Positions 8,154-17,277 of a stretch of DNA of 64,000 nucleotides are shown one piece after another. Below the pieces are notes generated by a model. That model ran no database searches and was not told the origin of the DNA. It saw nothing but the letters and a program-made list of their open reading frames with translations. Location of the stretch: contig JAISAQ010000056.1 in assembly GCA_031266775.1 (NCBI GenBank), positions 98,655 to 162,654 of the forward strand, read 5' to 3'. This DNA comes from Treponema sp. Its GTDB lineage: Bacteria; Spirochaetota; Spirochaetia; Treponematales; Breznakiellaceae. The translations under genes were made by a program, and so were the position numbers. Position 1 is the first letter of the stretch. Each line of letters opens with the position of its first letter.

Positions 8154-10595
8154 TCACTGTACAGGTGTTTCCCCGTACAGCGCGCCGTAGACATCGAAGT
8201 ACGGGGCCTTTTCGCCGTGAACGCCGCGGGCAAATACCGCCGTGCGGACAAGATCAAGGTTGGTGAGCCCTTCCAGCGCAGCGCCCGAGCGGTAGGTTTT
8301 TTCATCGGAGATCCTCACTTCGTCGTCACAGGCGCGGCCTTTCTTCCGGTACACGCCGCCCCAGTGAAGCGAAGAAAGGGAATGTTTTTTTTCACCGGTC
8401 CGTATAAAGTAGTTCCGCGCCGCGCCTATCCGTATGCCGGCGGGAAGAACGGCGTTCATGCTTCCGGCAAAATCGGCGGCCCGGCAAAAATATTCCGTAT
8501 CAACCGCGGCGGTCTCGTTAAGGCCCGCTATGCCGACCGGGAGCGGCGAAACAAATTCTATTTTTTGAAGGGGATTGAATCCCGCCGTAAATACAACGGG
8601 AACGCGGGCCCTGATAAGGGCCATGGAAAAAATTTCCACCATGTCGAGGTGCGAATGAAAAACGGCCGTTCCCGTCTTTCCGTACATGAAGACTATCCTT
8701 GAAGTGCCCGGGCCGTCCTTCCCGTCAGGCGCGGACCGCCCGGAAAGTACGGGCGGGAATTTCGGCGAAGGATCCTGTTCATAAGAAAAAGTATCATTAT
8801 GTATGATATTTTCGACAATTCTTTGGTCTTTGCCGCAAATTCCGCAAGGATGTGAACAATTATTCATACATGGTGAGGTTAATTCTCCTGCCGCGGATCT
8901 TGAACATTCGGCCCCTAAATAACCGGGCAGCGCAAGCGGGTCGACGCAGCTCCAAGCGCTCTCCTTCCGCCCCGCTTCCGGTCCGGGATCGCCGTCCTCA
9001 GGCGGTCCTCCCGGCCTGAGCCACGCGCGTACATTTTCTTCGTGGCGGCTCAGTATGTCCGTCCAGATGTCCCTTCGCAGATGTTCACTCCAAGCGTCAA
9101 AGCGGCAGCCTGAGCGAAACGCCTCCTCAATCAGCGTCCCCGCGCCGGTGTCTCCCCGGCTGAGAATCCCCTCGATGACGGAAGTCAGGGGATCGGGCAT
9201 GTTTACTTTGTGTCCAAGCGGCAAAAGGCGCGCCCGTATGTACTCGCAGCGGCGGCGGGCCTCTTCGGGATCCATCTGGTCCGCCCATTGGTAGGGAGTG
9301 TGGGGCTTGGGGACAAAGATTCCAAGGGAAACGGTACAGCGGGTCCCGGTGCGCCGTCCTATCCCGGCGATAAAGTCGGCTATCAGCGGCGCCTCGCCGT
9401 CCCCGGCCGGAGGAAGGCCCACCATAAAGTAAAATTTCGCCCCGCGCCAGCCGTTTTTTTTCGCCTCACAAAGAATGGCGCTTACATCGTCAAGCGGAAC
9501 CCGCTTGTTAATCGAATCCTGCCATTCGTCACTGGGGGTTTCAACGGCAAAGGTAAGGCCGCTTTTTCGCACGCGGGAAATTTTTTCCAGGAGAGAAAGA
9601 GAAAAACCCGAAATTCTAAGAGAGGGAAGCTGGAAGGAAATGTGACGGCCGGAAAAACGCCGGTCAAGAGAAGCGGCAAGCGCGTCAATATGCCGGTAAT
9701 CCCCGCTTGAAAGGGAATAAAGGCTAATCTCGCGGTACCCGCCCTGTTCCACAAAAGTCTCCGCCTCCCTTATTACAACATCAAGCGGCTTCTGCCGCAT
9801 GGGCCGGTACCAGAACCCCGCGTGGCAAAAACGGCATCCGTTCGGGCACCCCCGCATGATCTCCACCGCGCCGTGCTGCTGCACCACCCTCATGCCGGCC
9901 ACGGGAAAGACGGCGGGAAGGGGCGGCCGGGAGGCGAAGGCAGTGTCAACGGCGCGGACGGCTTTTTTCTTTCCCCTTACCCAGACCGAAGGATGACAGG
10001 CGATCTTTTCAAGAAGGGCCCCCCTCCCCTCCCCCTTTTTTTTCAATTCAAGCAGATCCGAGGCAAGTTCGAAAAAACCCGCTTCGGCTTCGCCTATCCA
10101 GAACGCGTCGGCAAAGGCCGCGTAGGGAAGCGGATTTGAAACGCAGCAGCCCCCCATGATCACCACAGGATCTTCCTCTTTTCTTTCTTCCGAGTGAACG
10201 GGAATGGAAGAAACATCCAGCATGGCAAGAACTTCGGTGATCCCCAGTTCATAGCCCAGGGTAAACATGAGAACGTGGGTATGGCCGGCGCTTATCCCCG
10301 TGTCAAGACCGTACAGGGGCAGCCCTTTTTCTCTGAGCAGCCGTTCAAAATCGGCGGCGGGGGCAAATGCCCGGTCACAGGAAATGCCCGGTATGCCGTT
10401 GAGGCGGTTGTAAAGTATGCGGAACGCCTGGTTGGACATGCCTATTTCGTAGAGATCCGGAAAGGCGACAAGCATGCGGAGTACGGCGTCTTTTTTCGCG
10501 AGTCTTCCGTACTCCCCGCCCGAATAGCGGGCGGGCATTTCCACGGAAAGCAGCGCATCTCCGATGTCGGCAAGGGGATCTACATACCGGACCAT
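8154..10595 (-). CDS. Radical SAM protein (TIGR03960-like) fused to DUF2344 domain
   Basis: 813 residues. A B12-binding-like N-terminal region is followed by a radical SAM cluster C250xxxC254xxC257 (RGCPNGCRFCHAG) and a TIM-barrel half. A second Cys-rich motif, CxxxCxxPCGxCG, lies near residue 585, and residues ~633-813 match DUF2344/TIGR03936 (MYGKTGTAVFHSHLDMVEIF). In many bacteria these are two adjacent genes upstream of rng in the mre/rod region; here they are one polypeptide. The reaction is not established; an RNA or ribosome-related modification is often suggested. It starts 3 nt after rodA stops, so it is the distal gene of the mreB-rodA operon. A CCCG-caca-CGGG dyad (8141-8152) lies just beyond its stop but has no U-tract. 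Confidence 0.9.
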   Translation of the reverse strand: MVRYVDPLADIGDALLSVEMPARYSGGEYGRLAKKDAVLRMLVAFPDLYEIGMSNQAFRILYNRLNGIPGISCDRAFAPAADFERLLREKGLPLYGLDTGISAGHTHVLMFTLGYELGITEVLAMLDVSSIPVHSEERKEEDPVVIMGGCCVSNPLPYAAFADAFWIGEAEAGFFELASDLLELKKKGEGRGALLEKIACHPSVWVRGKKKAVRAVDTAFASRPPLPAVFPVAGMRVVQQHGAVEIMRGCPNGCRFCHAGFWYRPMRQKPLDVVIREAETFVEQGGYREISLYSLSSGDYRHIDALAASLDRRFSGRHISFQLPSLRISGFSLSLLEKISRVRKSGLTFAVETPSDEWQDSINKRVPLDDVSAILCEAKKNGWRGAKFYFMVGLPPAGDGEAPLIADFIAGIGRRTGTRCTVSLGIFVPKPHTPYQWADQMDPEEARRRCEYIRARLLPLGHKVNMPDPLTSVIEGILSRGDTGAGTLIEEAFRSGCRFDAWSEHLRRDIWTDILSRHEENVRAWLRPGGPPEDGDPGPEAGRKESAWSCVDPLALPGYLGAECSRSAAGELTSPCMNNCSHPCGICGKDQRIVENIIHNDTFSYEQDPSPKFPPVLSGRSAPDGKDGPGTSRIVFMYGKTGTAVFHSHLDMVEIFSMALIRARVPVVFTAGFNPLQKIEFVSPLPVGIAGLNETAAVDTEYFCRAADFAGSMNAVLPAGIRIGAARNYFIRTGEKKHSLSSLHWGGVYRKKGRACDDEVRISDEKTYRSGAALEGLTNLDLVRTAVFARGVHGEKAPYFDVYGALYGETPVQ

Positions 10596-10598
10596 ACC

Positions 10599-11909
10599 CT
10601 AACGGCTGTACCTTCGGACGTGAATACTCTGGGCAAGACCTATTCCAATCATGGCGGAAACGACGGAGGAACCTCCGTAGGACATAAAATGAAGGGGAAT
10701 TCCCGTGATGGGCATGATCCCCATGGTCATTCCCACATTAACAAGAAAATGAAAGATGTACATGGCCGAAAGTCCGGCGCAGATGTAACGGCCCGAATGA
10801 TCAAGGGTGATCCTCATGGTGCGGATGAGCCTCTGGGAAATAACAAGGAAAAGGGCGAAAACCAGAAATCCGCCGAAGAAGCCCCATTCTTCGGTAAAAA
10901 TGGAAAAGATAAACTCCGTACTCTGTTCGGGAAGAAAACGATAGTGGCTCTGGGTACCCTGAAGGTAGCCCTTTCCCGTAAGCCCGCCTGAGCCTATGGC
11001 GGTCATGGACTGTATGATATGCCAGCCGGCCCCCAGGGGATCCACGCCGGGATCAAGGAAAACGATAAGCCGCATGAGCATATATTCCCTGAGCATCTTC
11101 CGGGCGGCGGCGGAGGCGGTAAGGGAAAGGACGATGATTCCCGCCGTATACACTATCCAGAAAAAGTAGCGTTTCCCGTAGCGGATAAAGCCGAAAAAGG
11201 CCACCGCCCCCGCCGCGCCTATGCCCAGCGCCGCGGCCAGTATGAAGCGGCTGTCGGTCAGCACCGCGAGGGCCGGCAGGGAATTCCGCAGTATATAACT
11301 CTGCCAGAGGGGAAGGACTATCAGAAAACCCGTGAGGGCTATGCAGGCGCCCAAAAAGATGATGTACCTGGCGGAGATTCCGGCGACAAAGGTCATGACA
11401 AAGAGTATGGGAATAAACACAAGGGAAGTGCCGAAATCAGGCTGCAGAATGATGATGCCCATGGGAATAAACACGATAAGGCAGGAAACAATAAAGCGCG
11501 AAAAGATCCCCGCAGAACGTCTTGTATCGCTCAGGTACTTTGAAAGAAAGAGGATGACGATGATCTTGGCAAATTCGGACGGCTGTATGCCGAAGCCCCC
11601 GAACCCTATCCACGCCCGCGCGCCTTTTACCAAGCGCCCGAAAACGCAGGTGTAAACAAGAAAGGCAAGGATTCCCAGATACAGGTAAAAAGAAATATTC
11701 ACAATGCGTTTGTAGTCGATCAGCGCCGAGACAAGGGCAATAACAAGCCCGCCTCCCGCCCAGATGATCTGCCTTTTGTACTCGCTTGATACAAGAATGC
11801 CTGTGGAAGTAATGCCCGACGAATAGATAAACAGTATGCCGAATACCGAAAGAATAACCGCCGCGAAAACAAGCGGAAAATCAATGTCAAGAAGATCCCG
11901 CGCCCTCAT
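10599..11909 (-). CDS. rodA: Rod-shape SEDS peptidoglycan glycosyltransferase RodA
   Basis: 436 residues from ATG 11909, preceded by GGGGAGAAGGGA and overlapping the mrdA stop in ATGA. About ten membrane segments are visible. SEDS features are present: KGARAWIGFGGFGIQPSEFAK near 95-115, a PDFGTS motif (IILQPDFGTSLVFIP) near 157-172, and a C-terminal IPLHFMSYGGSS near 400. RodA polymerises lipid II into glycan strands during elongation, working with PBP2, whose gene is directly upstream. The frame runs upstream without a start, but the longer version would intrude deeply into mrdA. Length is usual for RodA, with a slightly long central region. Confidence 0.96.
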   Translation of the reverse strand: MRARDLLDIDFPLVFAAVILSVFGILFIYSSGITSTGILVSSEYKRQIIWAGGGLVIALVSALIDYKRIVNISFYLYLGILAFLVYTCVFGRLVKGARAWIGFGGFGIQPSEFAKIIVILFLSKYLSDTRRSAGIFSRFIVSCLIVFIPMGIIILQPDFGTSLVFIPILFVMTFVAGISARYIIFLGACIALTGFLIVLPLWQSYILRNSLPALAVLTDSRFILAAALGIGAAGAVAFFGFIRYGKRYFFWIVYTAGIIVLSLTASAAARKMLREYMLMRLIVFLDPGVDPLGAGWHIIQSMTAIGSGGLTGKGYLQGTQSHYRFLPEQSTEFIFSIFTEEWGFFGGFLVFALFLVISQRLIRTMRITLDHSGRYICAGLSAMYIFHFLVNVGMTMGIMPITGIPLHFMSYGGSSVVSAMIGIGLAQSIHVRRYSR

Positions 11910-13780
11910 TCCCTTCTCCCCTGCACCGTCATGAGGTACTGGAAACCGAGGGCCCCGACGGCTTCCTCGTAGCTTTGTCCCGCGAAGATACCCTGAAAAA
12001 TGATAGCCGAGGCGTAGGGCGCCCACCACTCCCATCTGTTCGACGCCTCCACGATGACGGAAACGATGACCTGCTCATCGGGGCTGCCGGTATAGGGAGC
12101 ATAGGCGGCGAACCAGGAATGCCAGCGGTCCTGGACTCCCACTTCCCCGGTTCCCGTTTTTCCGGCTACCTCCACCGTTTTGATGTTAAGGGGAAACTGG
12201 GCGGTTCCCCCGCTGATAACCCCGCGCATGTCCCGCCTTACCTGTTCAAACACGGCGGCGTCTATGCCGCTCGTGCGGATCACTTCCGGCCGTACGCTCC
12301 GCTCCACCGCCCCTGAGACGGGGTCCCGCACTTCCTTGAGAATATACGGCTTGTACATTGTCCCGTTGTTCAGCACCATGCCCACCATGGACGCCATCTG
12401 TATGGGGGTAACGAGGGTGTACCCCTGGCCTATAGACATGTTCATGGTATCTCCCCCCAGCCACCTCTCGTGGATGCGCGTTTCCTTCCATTCGGGAGTG
12501 GGAACAGTGCCGGATATTTCACCGGGAAGATCGATGCCGGTATTTTCACCAAAGCCGTATTCCTTCGCGTAGGAAATGATGCGATCCACCCCCAGATAAT
12601 CCCGTCCCGTTACCCAGTAGTAGATATCGCAGGACTGGGCCATGGCCTGGTGGAGGTTAAGGCGGCCGTGGCCGGGCCTGCGTATGTGGCAGCGCCAGAG
12701 CCTTTCCCCGTAGGAAAATTCCCCCTGGCAGTTGACGGTCTGTTCCGGGGAAATGACATTTTCCGCCAGTATGCCTGTAGTCATGACGATCTTGAAGGTG
12801 GAAGCCGGGGGATAGTTGGACTGTATGGCCCTGTTGAGGAAGGGCTTGTTGGGATCGTTTATCAGCGCCTGGTATTCGGCGGACATGCCGCCCCGGTTAA
12901 AAAGGTTGGGATCGTACCAGGGATAGGATACCATGGCGAGGACCTCGCCCGACGGGCGCATCACCACAACAGATCCCATGCGCGCCCCCAGCGCCTTTTC
13001 GGCAAGCATCTGTATGTCCCGGTCTATGGTCAGCACAAGGTTCTTTCCCATTTCGGGGGGAGTCCTCAGGTTCTGCTCCTCGCTGGAGACGCGCCGTCCC
13101 CGGACATCCACGGTGCGGACTTCCCTGCCTTCCTTTCCCCGCAGGATTTCATCGTACTGCCTTTCTATTCCCGCCTTGCCTATTATGTCCCCCGCCTGAT
13201 ATCCCCTGTTGTACAGCATGGTAAGCTCGTCCCTCGTGATGTCCCCGACATAACCCAGTACATGGGAAAGGCTTCCCGCATCCGCGTAGGTGCGAAGGGG
13301 CTTGCTCTGCCACGAGATTCCCCGCAGGGTATCGGCGTTTTCGGCAAGCGCGGCAACGGCGGCGTAGGGAACGTTTACCGCGAGCTCCACCGGCTGGTAG
13401 GAGGAATTTGACTGTGCAGGAAGCCTGTTTTCCAGATCGGACCGGGATATGCCGATGATGGCGCCGACTCTTTCAAGCAGTGCGGGCATTTCCCCCCGGG
13501 GCACTTCCGCCGGGGTAATGTTCACCGCATAGGAATCGGTATTAAGCGCGAGGGGACTGTTGAAATTCCGGTCGAAAATTTCACCGCGCTGCGGGGGAAT
13601 CACCGTGGTTCTGCGGGCTATGTCCTGTGCCTCCCGCCTGTACACATCCCCCTGGAGGATCTGCATGCTGAAGAGCCGCACCGTGTACACTGCAAAGATA
13701 ACGATAAAAAATACGCCGAGAACGCGTATGCGCCGTTCGGGCGTTTCGTCTCCGGAAGAAAGGTGGTTAAGGGGCGGCAT
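11906..13780 (-). CDS. mrdA: Penicillin-binding protein 2 (elongasome transpeptidase)
   Basis: 624 residues. One N-terminal membrane anchor (VLGVFFIVIFAVYTVRLFSM, ~20-39) is followed by the PBP dimerisation domain (IPPQRGEIFDR at 61-71). The transpeptidase motifs are intact: S327-TFK330 (active-site Ser), S383-CD and K541-TG. It cross-links peptidoglycan in the periplasm as the partner of RodA. The ATG at 13780 has GGAGGATCT upstream and lies inside the end of mreD (14-nt overlap); its stop overlaps rodA by 4 nt, showing tight coupling. Length is normal for class B PBP2. Confidence 0.97.
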   Translation of the reverse strand: MPPLNHLSSGDETPERRIRVLGVFFIVIFAVYTVRLFSMQILQGDVYRREAQDIARRTTVIPPQRGEIFDRNFNSPLALNTDSYAVNITPAEVPRGEMPALLERVGAIIGISRSDLENRLPAQSNSSYQPVELAVNVPYAAVAALAENADTLRGISWQSKPLRTYADAGSLSHVLGYVGDITRDELTMLYNRGYQAGDIIGKAGIERQYDEILRGKEGREVRTVDVRGRRVSSEEQNLRTPPEMGKNLVLTIDRDIQMLAEKALGARMGSVVVMRPSGEVLAMVSYPWYDPNLFNRGGMSAEYQALINDPNKPFLNRAIQSNYPPASTFKIVMTTGILAENVISPEQTVNCQGEFSYGERLWRCHIRRPGHGRLNLHQAMAQSCDIYYWVTGRDYLGVDRIISYAKEYGFGENTGIDLPGEISGTVPTPEWKETRIHERWLGGDTMNMSIGQGYTLVTPIQMASMVGMVLNNGTMYKPYILKEVRDPVSGAVERSVRPEVIRTSGIDAAVFEQVRRDMRGVISGGTAQFPLNIKTVEVAGKTGTGEVGVQDRWHSWFAAYAPYTGSPDEQVIVSVIVEASNRWEWWAPYASAIIFQGIFAGQSYEEAVGALGFQYLMTVQGRRE

Positions 13781-14282
13781 TGTAGATCCTCCGCCCCGAA
13801 AGGAGGGGCGTAAAACGTTTCAGGAGAAAAAAGAGAAAAGGCGCCAGGAGGGCGTTGAGGAAGAGTTCGGTCCACAGGGCCGGGGAGGCAAGGGGGTACA
13901 CGGGAACCGCGTCCGCGAAAAACAGATGGAGGACAAAGAGGACGGCGGCCTTGAGAACGGTGGCTGCCGCGCAGAGGATCATGGGAAGAAAAACGGCGCC
14001 AAGGAAAAAGGTTCCCTTCATGAGCCCGGCAAGGGCGCCTGTAAGGGTACGTATCAGGGAATTGAGCCCCAGGGGAGAGGCCGAAATAAAATCGATGAGG
14101 ATACCCGAAAAGAAACCTGAAAGCTGGCCCGTCATGGCGCCGTTGACATAGGCGGAGTAGACGACGACGCACAGGGCAAGATCGGGGACAACCCGGAAAA
14201 GGGCAAGATGACGGAGCAGGGTCGACTGGAGTACGGCGGCCACAAAGGAAAAGATCACCGTCCATATAACGTTTCTAACCAC
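13767..14282 (-). CDS. mreD: Rod shape-determining protein MreD
   Basis: 171 residues from a GTG at 14282, chosen because GGGGAGGG lies 6 nt upstream and the length then matches MreD (~165-170); longer in-frame starts would lie inside mreC. Five or so hydrophobic segments make up nearly the whole protein, with the family-like LFRVVPDLALCVVVYSAYVNG and GFFSGILIDFISASPLGLN regions. MreD is an inner-membrane part of the elongasome linking MreC to RodA/PBP2. It overlaps mreC by 8 nt and mrdA by 14 nt. Confidence 0.93.
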   Translation of the reverse strand: MVRNVIWTVIFSFVAAVLQSTLLRHLALFRVVPDLALCVVVYSAYVNGAMTGQLSGFFSGILIDFISASPLGLNSLIRTLTGALAGLMKGTFFLGAVFLPMILCAAATVLKAAVLFVLHLFFADAVPVYPLASPALWTELFLNALLAPFLFFLLKRFTPLLSGRRIYNAAP

Positions 14283-15195
14283 CGGAACCCTCCCCGGCGC
14301 CCGGCGCGCCGTCTTCTCCCCGGGAATTTTCTTCACGGGAAGATTCAAGGGCCTCGATGACAAAGACATACTCAAGCCTGGAAAAATCCACCACGGGTTC
14401 CAGTTCGGCTTCCATGGAAATGTCGTCTTCGTGGTAGATGATCCTGCTTACCCGGCCTATGTTGATCCCCGGCGGATACACCCTTCCCGTTCCGCTTGAA
14501 ACGACCATGTCGCCGTAACTGATCTCTTCCCGGGCACGCTTGTTGATAAGCCGCATGAGCAGGGGAACGTCGGGGGTTCCCTGCCCTTCGGCAAGTCCCT
14601 CAAACCGCGATACGGAAAGCCGCGCGGGCACCGAAGAACTCAGGTCGTAAAGGGGCATGACAAGACTTTCCAGGCGGCCCGCCTGGACCACCTTGCCCGC
14701 CAGCGCCTGTGTCCCGTTCTGAAAAGCAATGACAGGCATGTTGTAGGCGACGCCGTCTTTCTTCCCCCTGTTTATCACAAAGGCCGAAAAAAGATTGTCC
14801 GGATCACGGCCTATGAGTTCCGCGGGTATATGGCGGTAACGCAGGGTACGGGAAAAACCGAGCTGTTCCCGCAGACGCATGTTCTCCTGCCCTATTTCGG
14901 CGGCGCTCCGTTCGAGCTGTTCATACCGGGTAACGCGGGCGGAAAGCTCCGCGTATTCCTCGCGGAGACTGGCAAGTTCACGGACGGAAAGCGCCGTGCG
15001 GGAGATCAGCGATGAAACCTCGTTGACGCTTCCCCGCACGCCCGAAAAAAGGGAAAGACCCATGTTCTTGAAGTCCGCGATAAAACTGCGGGTCGAAAAG
15101 AAAAGCGCGGCAAAAGAGACAAGGATAAGCGCGGCAAATACGTAGGAAGAAGGATTAATCCGGCCCCGGGGGTTTCTGCCCTTCCCTGTCACCAT
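14275..15195 (-). CDS. mreC: Rod shape-determining protein MreC
   Basis: 306 residues with one N-terminal membrane segment (YVFAALILVSFAALFFS, ~18-34), a coiled coil at roughly 65-110 (ASLREEYAELSARVTRYEQL and on), then the periplasmic beta domain (AELIGRDPDNLFSAFVINRG near 124-143; GRVYPPGINIGRV near 238-250). It is the periplasmic scaffold of the elongasome. The gene starts 3 nt after mreB ends. The C-terminus is short and acidic (ESSREENSRGEDG) and looks disordered. Confidence 0.95.
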   Translation of the reverse strand: MVTGKGRNPRGRINPSSYVFAALILVSFAALFFSTRSFIADFKNMGLSLFSGVRGSVNEVSSLISRTALSVRELASLREEYAELSARVTRYEQLERSAAEIGQENMRLREQLGFSRTLRYRHIPAELIGRDPDNLFSAFVINRGKKDGVAYNMPVIAFQNGTQALAGKVVQAGRLESLVMPLYDLSSSVPARLSVSRFEGLAEGQGTPDVPLLMRLINKRAREEISYGDMVVSSGTGRVYPPGINIGRVSRIIYHEDDISMEAELEPVVDFSRLEYVFVIEALESSREENSRGEDGAPGAGEGSGG

Positions 15196-15198
15196 ATC

Positions 15199-16227
15199 CT
15201 AACCGTTCAGGCTGTCATAAATGCTTTTGGAATTGTCAAGGCCCCTGGTGTATTCAAAATACTTTCCCGCTCCCAGCGCGACGCAGTCAAGCGGCCTTTC
15301 GGCAAGGATCACCGGAACTCCCGTTTCATTCGAGATAAGTTTGCCAAGGCCCTTGAGCAGCGAACCGCCGCCTGTCATAACAATGCCCCGCTCCACAATA
15401 TCCGCCGCCAGTTCCGGCGGGGTCTGCCCCAGCGTCGCCTTTATTTCGTCAATAATCTGGGTGATGGGATCCTTCAGGGCTTCCCGGACTTCAACGGAAT
15501 CTATTTCAAGCCGCCTGGGAAGCCCCGTTATGGCGTCGGTTCCCTTTATTTCAACCTTTTCTATGGTCTTGTCGGGCGACGCGTTGCCTATTTCGATCTT
15601 CAGGCGTTCGGCGGTCTGCTCTCCTATGATGAGGTTGTGGGCGTTGCGCACATACTTGATGATGGCCTCGTCAAATTCATCGCCCCCAAGGCGTATGGCG
15701 TTGGTAACTACCATGCCGCCAAGGGAAATAACCGAAATTTCCGTAGTGCCCCCCCCTATGTCGCAGATCATGTGGCCGGCGGGCTCCCAGATGGGAATAT
15801 CGGCGCCTATGGCCGCGGCCCGGCTTTCCTCGATAACGACAACCTCCCTGGCGCCTCCTTTATAGGCGCATTCTTCCACCGCCCGGCGTTCCACCTCGGT
15901 AATGCAGGAAGGAATACCAATGACCATGCGGGGTTTGACGAAACGGTAACGGGGCAGCACTTTGGAAATAAAGTAACGTATCATCTTTTCGGTGGATTCG
16001 AGATCGGCGATAACCCCGTCCTGCATGGGCCTTATGGCGATGATGTTTTCCGGGGTTTTCCAGAGCATGCGCTTGGCCTCCACCCCGACGGCCATTACCT
16101 TTTTGGTGCCCCGTTCAACGGCCACCACCGAAGGCTCGTTCAGCACAATGCCCTTTCCCCGTATGTAGATAAGCGTATTGCAGGTTCCCAAATCAATGCC
16201 AAGATCCGACGAATTCCTTCCGAACAT
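15199..16227 (-). CDS. mreB: Actin-like rod-shape protein MreB
   Basis: 342 residues of usual length. Actin-fold ATP-binding motifs are intact: phosphate-1 [19 protein letters not shown] near 8-26, phosphate-2 [16 protein letters not shown] near 160-175, and the adenosine motif [14 protein letters not shown] near 285-298. It forms cytoplasmic filaments under the membrane that place the elongation machinery. GGGAGGGAAT is its ribosome-binding site, 21 nt downstream of the TPR gene. In a spirochaete, where periplasmic flagella also shape the cell, it still indicates elongasome-driven growth. Confidence 0.98.
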   Translation of the reverse strand: MFGRNSSDLGIDLGTCNTLIYIRGKGIVLNEPSVVAVERGTKKVMAVGVEAKRMLWKTPENIIAIRPMQDGVIADLESTEKMIRYFISKVLPRYRFVKPRMVIGIPSCITEVERRAVEECAYKGGAREVVVIEESRAAAIGADIPIWEPAGHMICDIGGGTTEISVISLGGMVVTNAIRLGGDEFDEAIIKYVRNAHNLIIGEQTAERLKIEIGNASPDKTIEKVEIKGTDAITGLPRRLEIDSVEVREALKDPITQIIDEIKATLGQTPPELAADIVERGIVMTGGGSLLKGLGKLISNETGVPVILAERPLDCVALGAGKYFEYTRGLDNSKSIYDSLNG

Positions 16228-16248
16228 ATTCCCTCCCGTATCTCCTGA

Positions 16249-17187
16249 TCACAAAATGTTAAGCCGCCTGCGGGCTCCCTCGTGAACGGGATTGGCCCAT
16301 AACGCCCGCCGCCATTCCCACCTTGCCCTTGTGGTATCTCCCCTGGCCTGGTACAGCTCCCCAAGCCGGAAATGCGCCTCGGCGTTTTCCCCCGCTTCTT
16401 CCAGCACGGCGGCATATTGGGCTTCGGCCCCTTCACTGTCCCCTTCTTCTCCCAGAATTTCACCCAGATGAAGGCGCGCCGTAACACGGGCGACCGAATC
16501 CCGCGAAGTTTCAACGCATCGCATCAAATAGGCCCTTGCGGCGTCAGATTCTTCCATTGCCATGTAGGATTTGGCTATGGAAAGAAGCAGTTCATCGGAA
16601 ACCGAACCGGCTTCCAGGGCAAGGGTAAAAACCGCCACACTGGCCCGGTAATCCCGCACCGCCACATAGGCGAGCCCGAGATACTTGGGTATGTCACCCG
16701 CCTCATAGCCTCCATTTCTGGCCATTTCAAGGTATTTTACCGCGAGATCCGCGTATCCCTGTCCCTTAATATAATACGCCTTTCCCAAAATATAATAGAT
16801 CCGTTCCCTGCCGGCGGCATTTTCGAGAAGAAGGGCCTTTCGCAGGGCAAGAATACAATCATCGATGTAAGAAAGCGTGTCGAAGGCGTTAATCTGGGAA
16901 ATGCCGATTTGGTAGGCCGAAAAACCGCGCAGGGTCAGCAGAAAAAAATCCAGCGGCTTTCTTTGAAGTTCCGCCCCGCTTGATTCATAGGTTTCCCGGT
17001 AATGCCCGTTTTCCCAGAGGGAAAGCAGTTCCTTTCTGTCGCTTCCCCGCCTGTTTTTTACGTCGAAAAAAACCGCGCAGAAAACAAGAACGGCGGCCGA
17101 AACCAGGATGATTACAGCGGCGGCATAAAAACTTTTTTTACGATGAACGTGAGTTCCATAACCAGATCTTTTTTTACTGTCAAACAT
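16249..17187 (-). CDS. Membrane-anchored TPR protein preceding mreB
   Basis: 312 residues: a short basic N-terminus, one membrane segment (AAAVIILVSAAVLVFCAVFF, ~22-41) and at least four TPR-like helix pairs from ~70 to the end (YYILGKAYYIKGQGYADLAV; AEAHFRLGELYQARGDTTRA). The N-in, C-out topology is inferred. It is the first gene of the mreBCD-mrdA-rodA transcript, so a role in positioning cell-wall enzymes is plausible but not shown. The ATG at 17187 has no Shine-Dalgarno and lies only about 8 nt after a strong -10 box, suggesting a leaderless message. Confidence 0.88.
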   Translation of the reverse strand: MFDSKKRSGYGTHVHRKKSFYAAAVIILVSAAVLVFCAVFFDVKNRRGSDRKELLSLWENGHYRETYESSGAELQRKPLDFFLLTLRGFSAYQIGISQINAFDTLSYIDDCILALRKALLLENAAGRERIYYILGKAYYIKGQGYADLAVKYLEMARNGGYEAGDIPKYLGLAYVAVRDYRASVAVFTLALEAGSVSDELLLSIAKSYMAMEESDAARAYLMRCVETSRDSVARVTARLHLGEILGEEGDSEGAEAQYAAVLEEAGENAEAHFRLGELYQARGDTTRARWEWRRALWANPVHEGARRRLNIL

Positions 17188-17194
17188 CCATATA

Positions 17195-17224
17195 TATATA
17201 GCATATTTTATTACATAAAGTCAA
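17195..17224 (-). promoter_or_regulatory. Promoter of the TPR-mre-rod operon
   Basis: Minus strand TTGACT (17224-17219), 18-bp AT-rich spacer, then an extended -10 TGC-TATATA (17200-17195). It is the only AT-rich promoter-like segment before the operon. The predicted start point falls at or within a few bases of the ATG at 17187. Confidence 0.6.
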
Positions 17225-17260
17225 TTATGTTTAACAATGCCGGCGCATTCACATAAAAAT

Positions 17261-17277
17261 AAAAAAAGCGATGAACC
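17261..17277 (-). terminator. Intrinsic terminator of rnpB (P1 strand plus U-tract)
   Basis: The 3' strand of RNase P helix P1 (GGTTCATCGC) is followed directly by UUUUUUU and further U-rich sequence. The same helix thus serves RNA folding and termination. The downstream TPR-mre operon then starts from its own promoter. Confidence 0.6.

Noticed and set aside
8097-11543. Several plus-strand frames of 160-265 residues opposite the radical SAM and rodA genes
   Set aside because: All lie wholly or almost wholly inside strong minus-strand genes, have no ribosome-binding site and show skewed composition.
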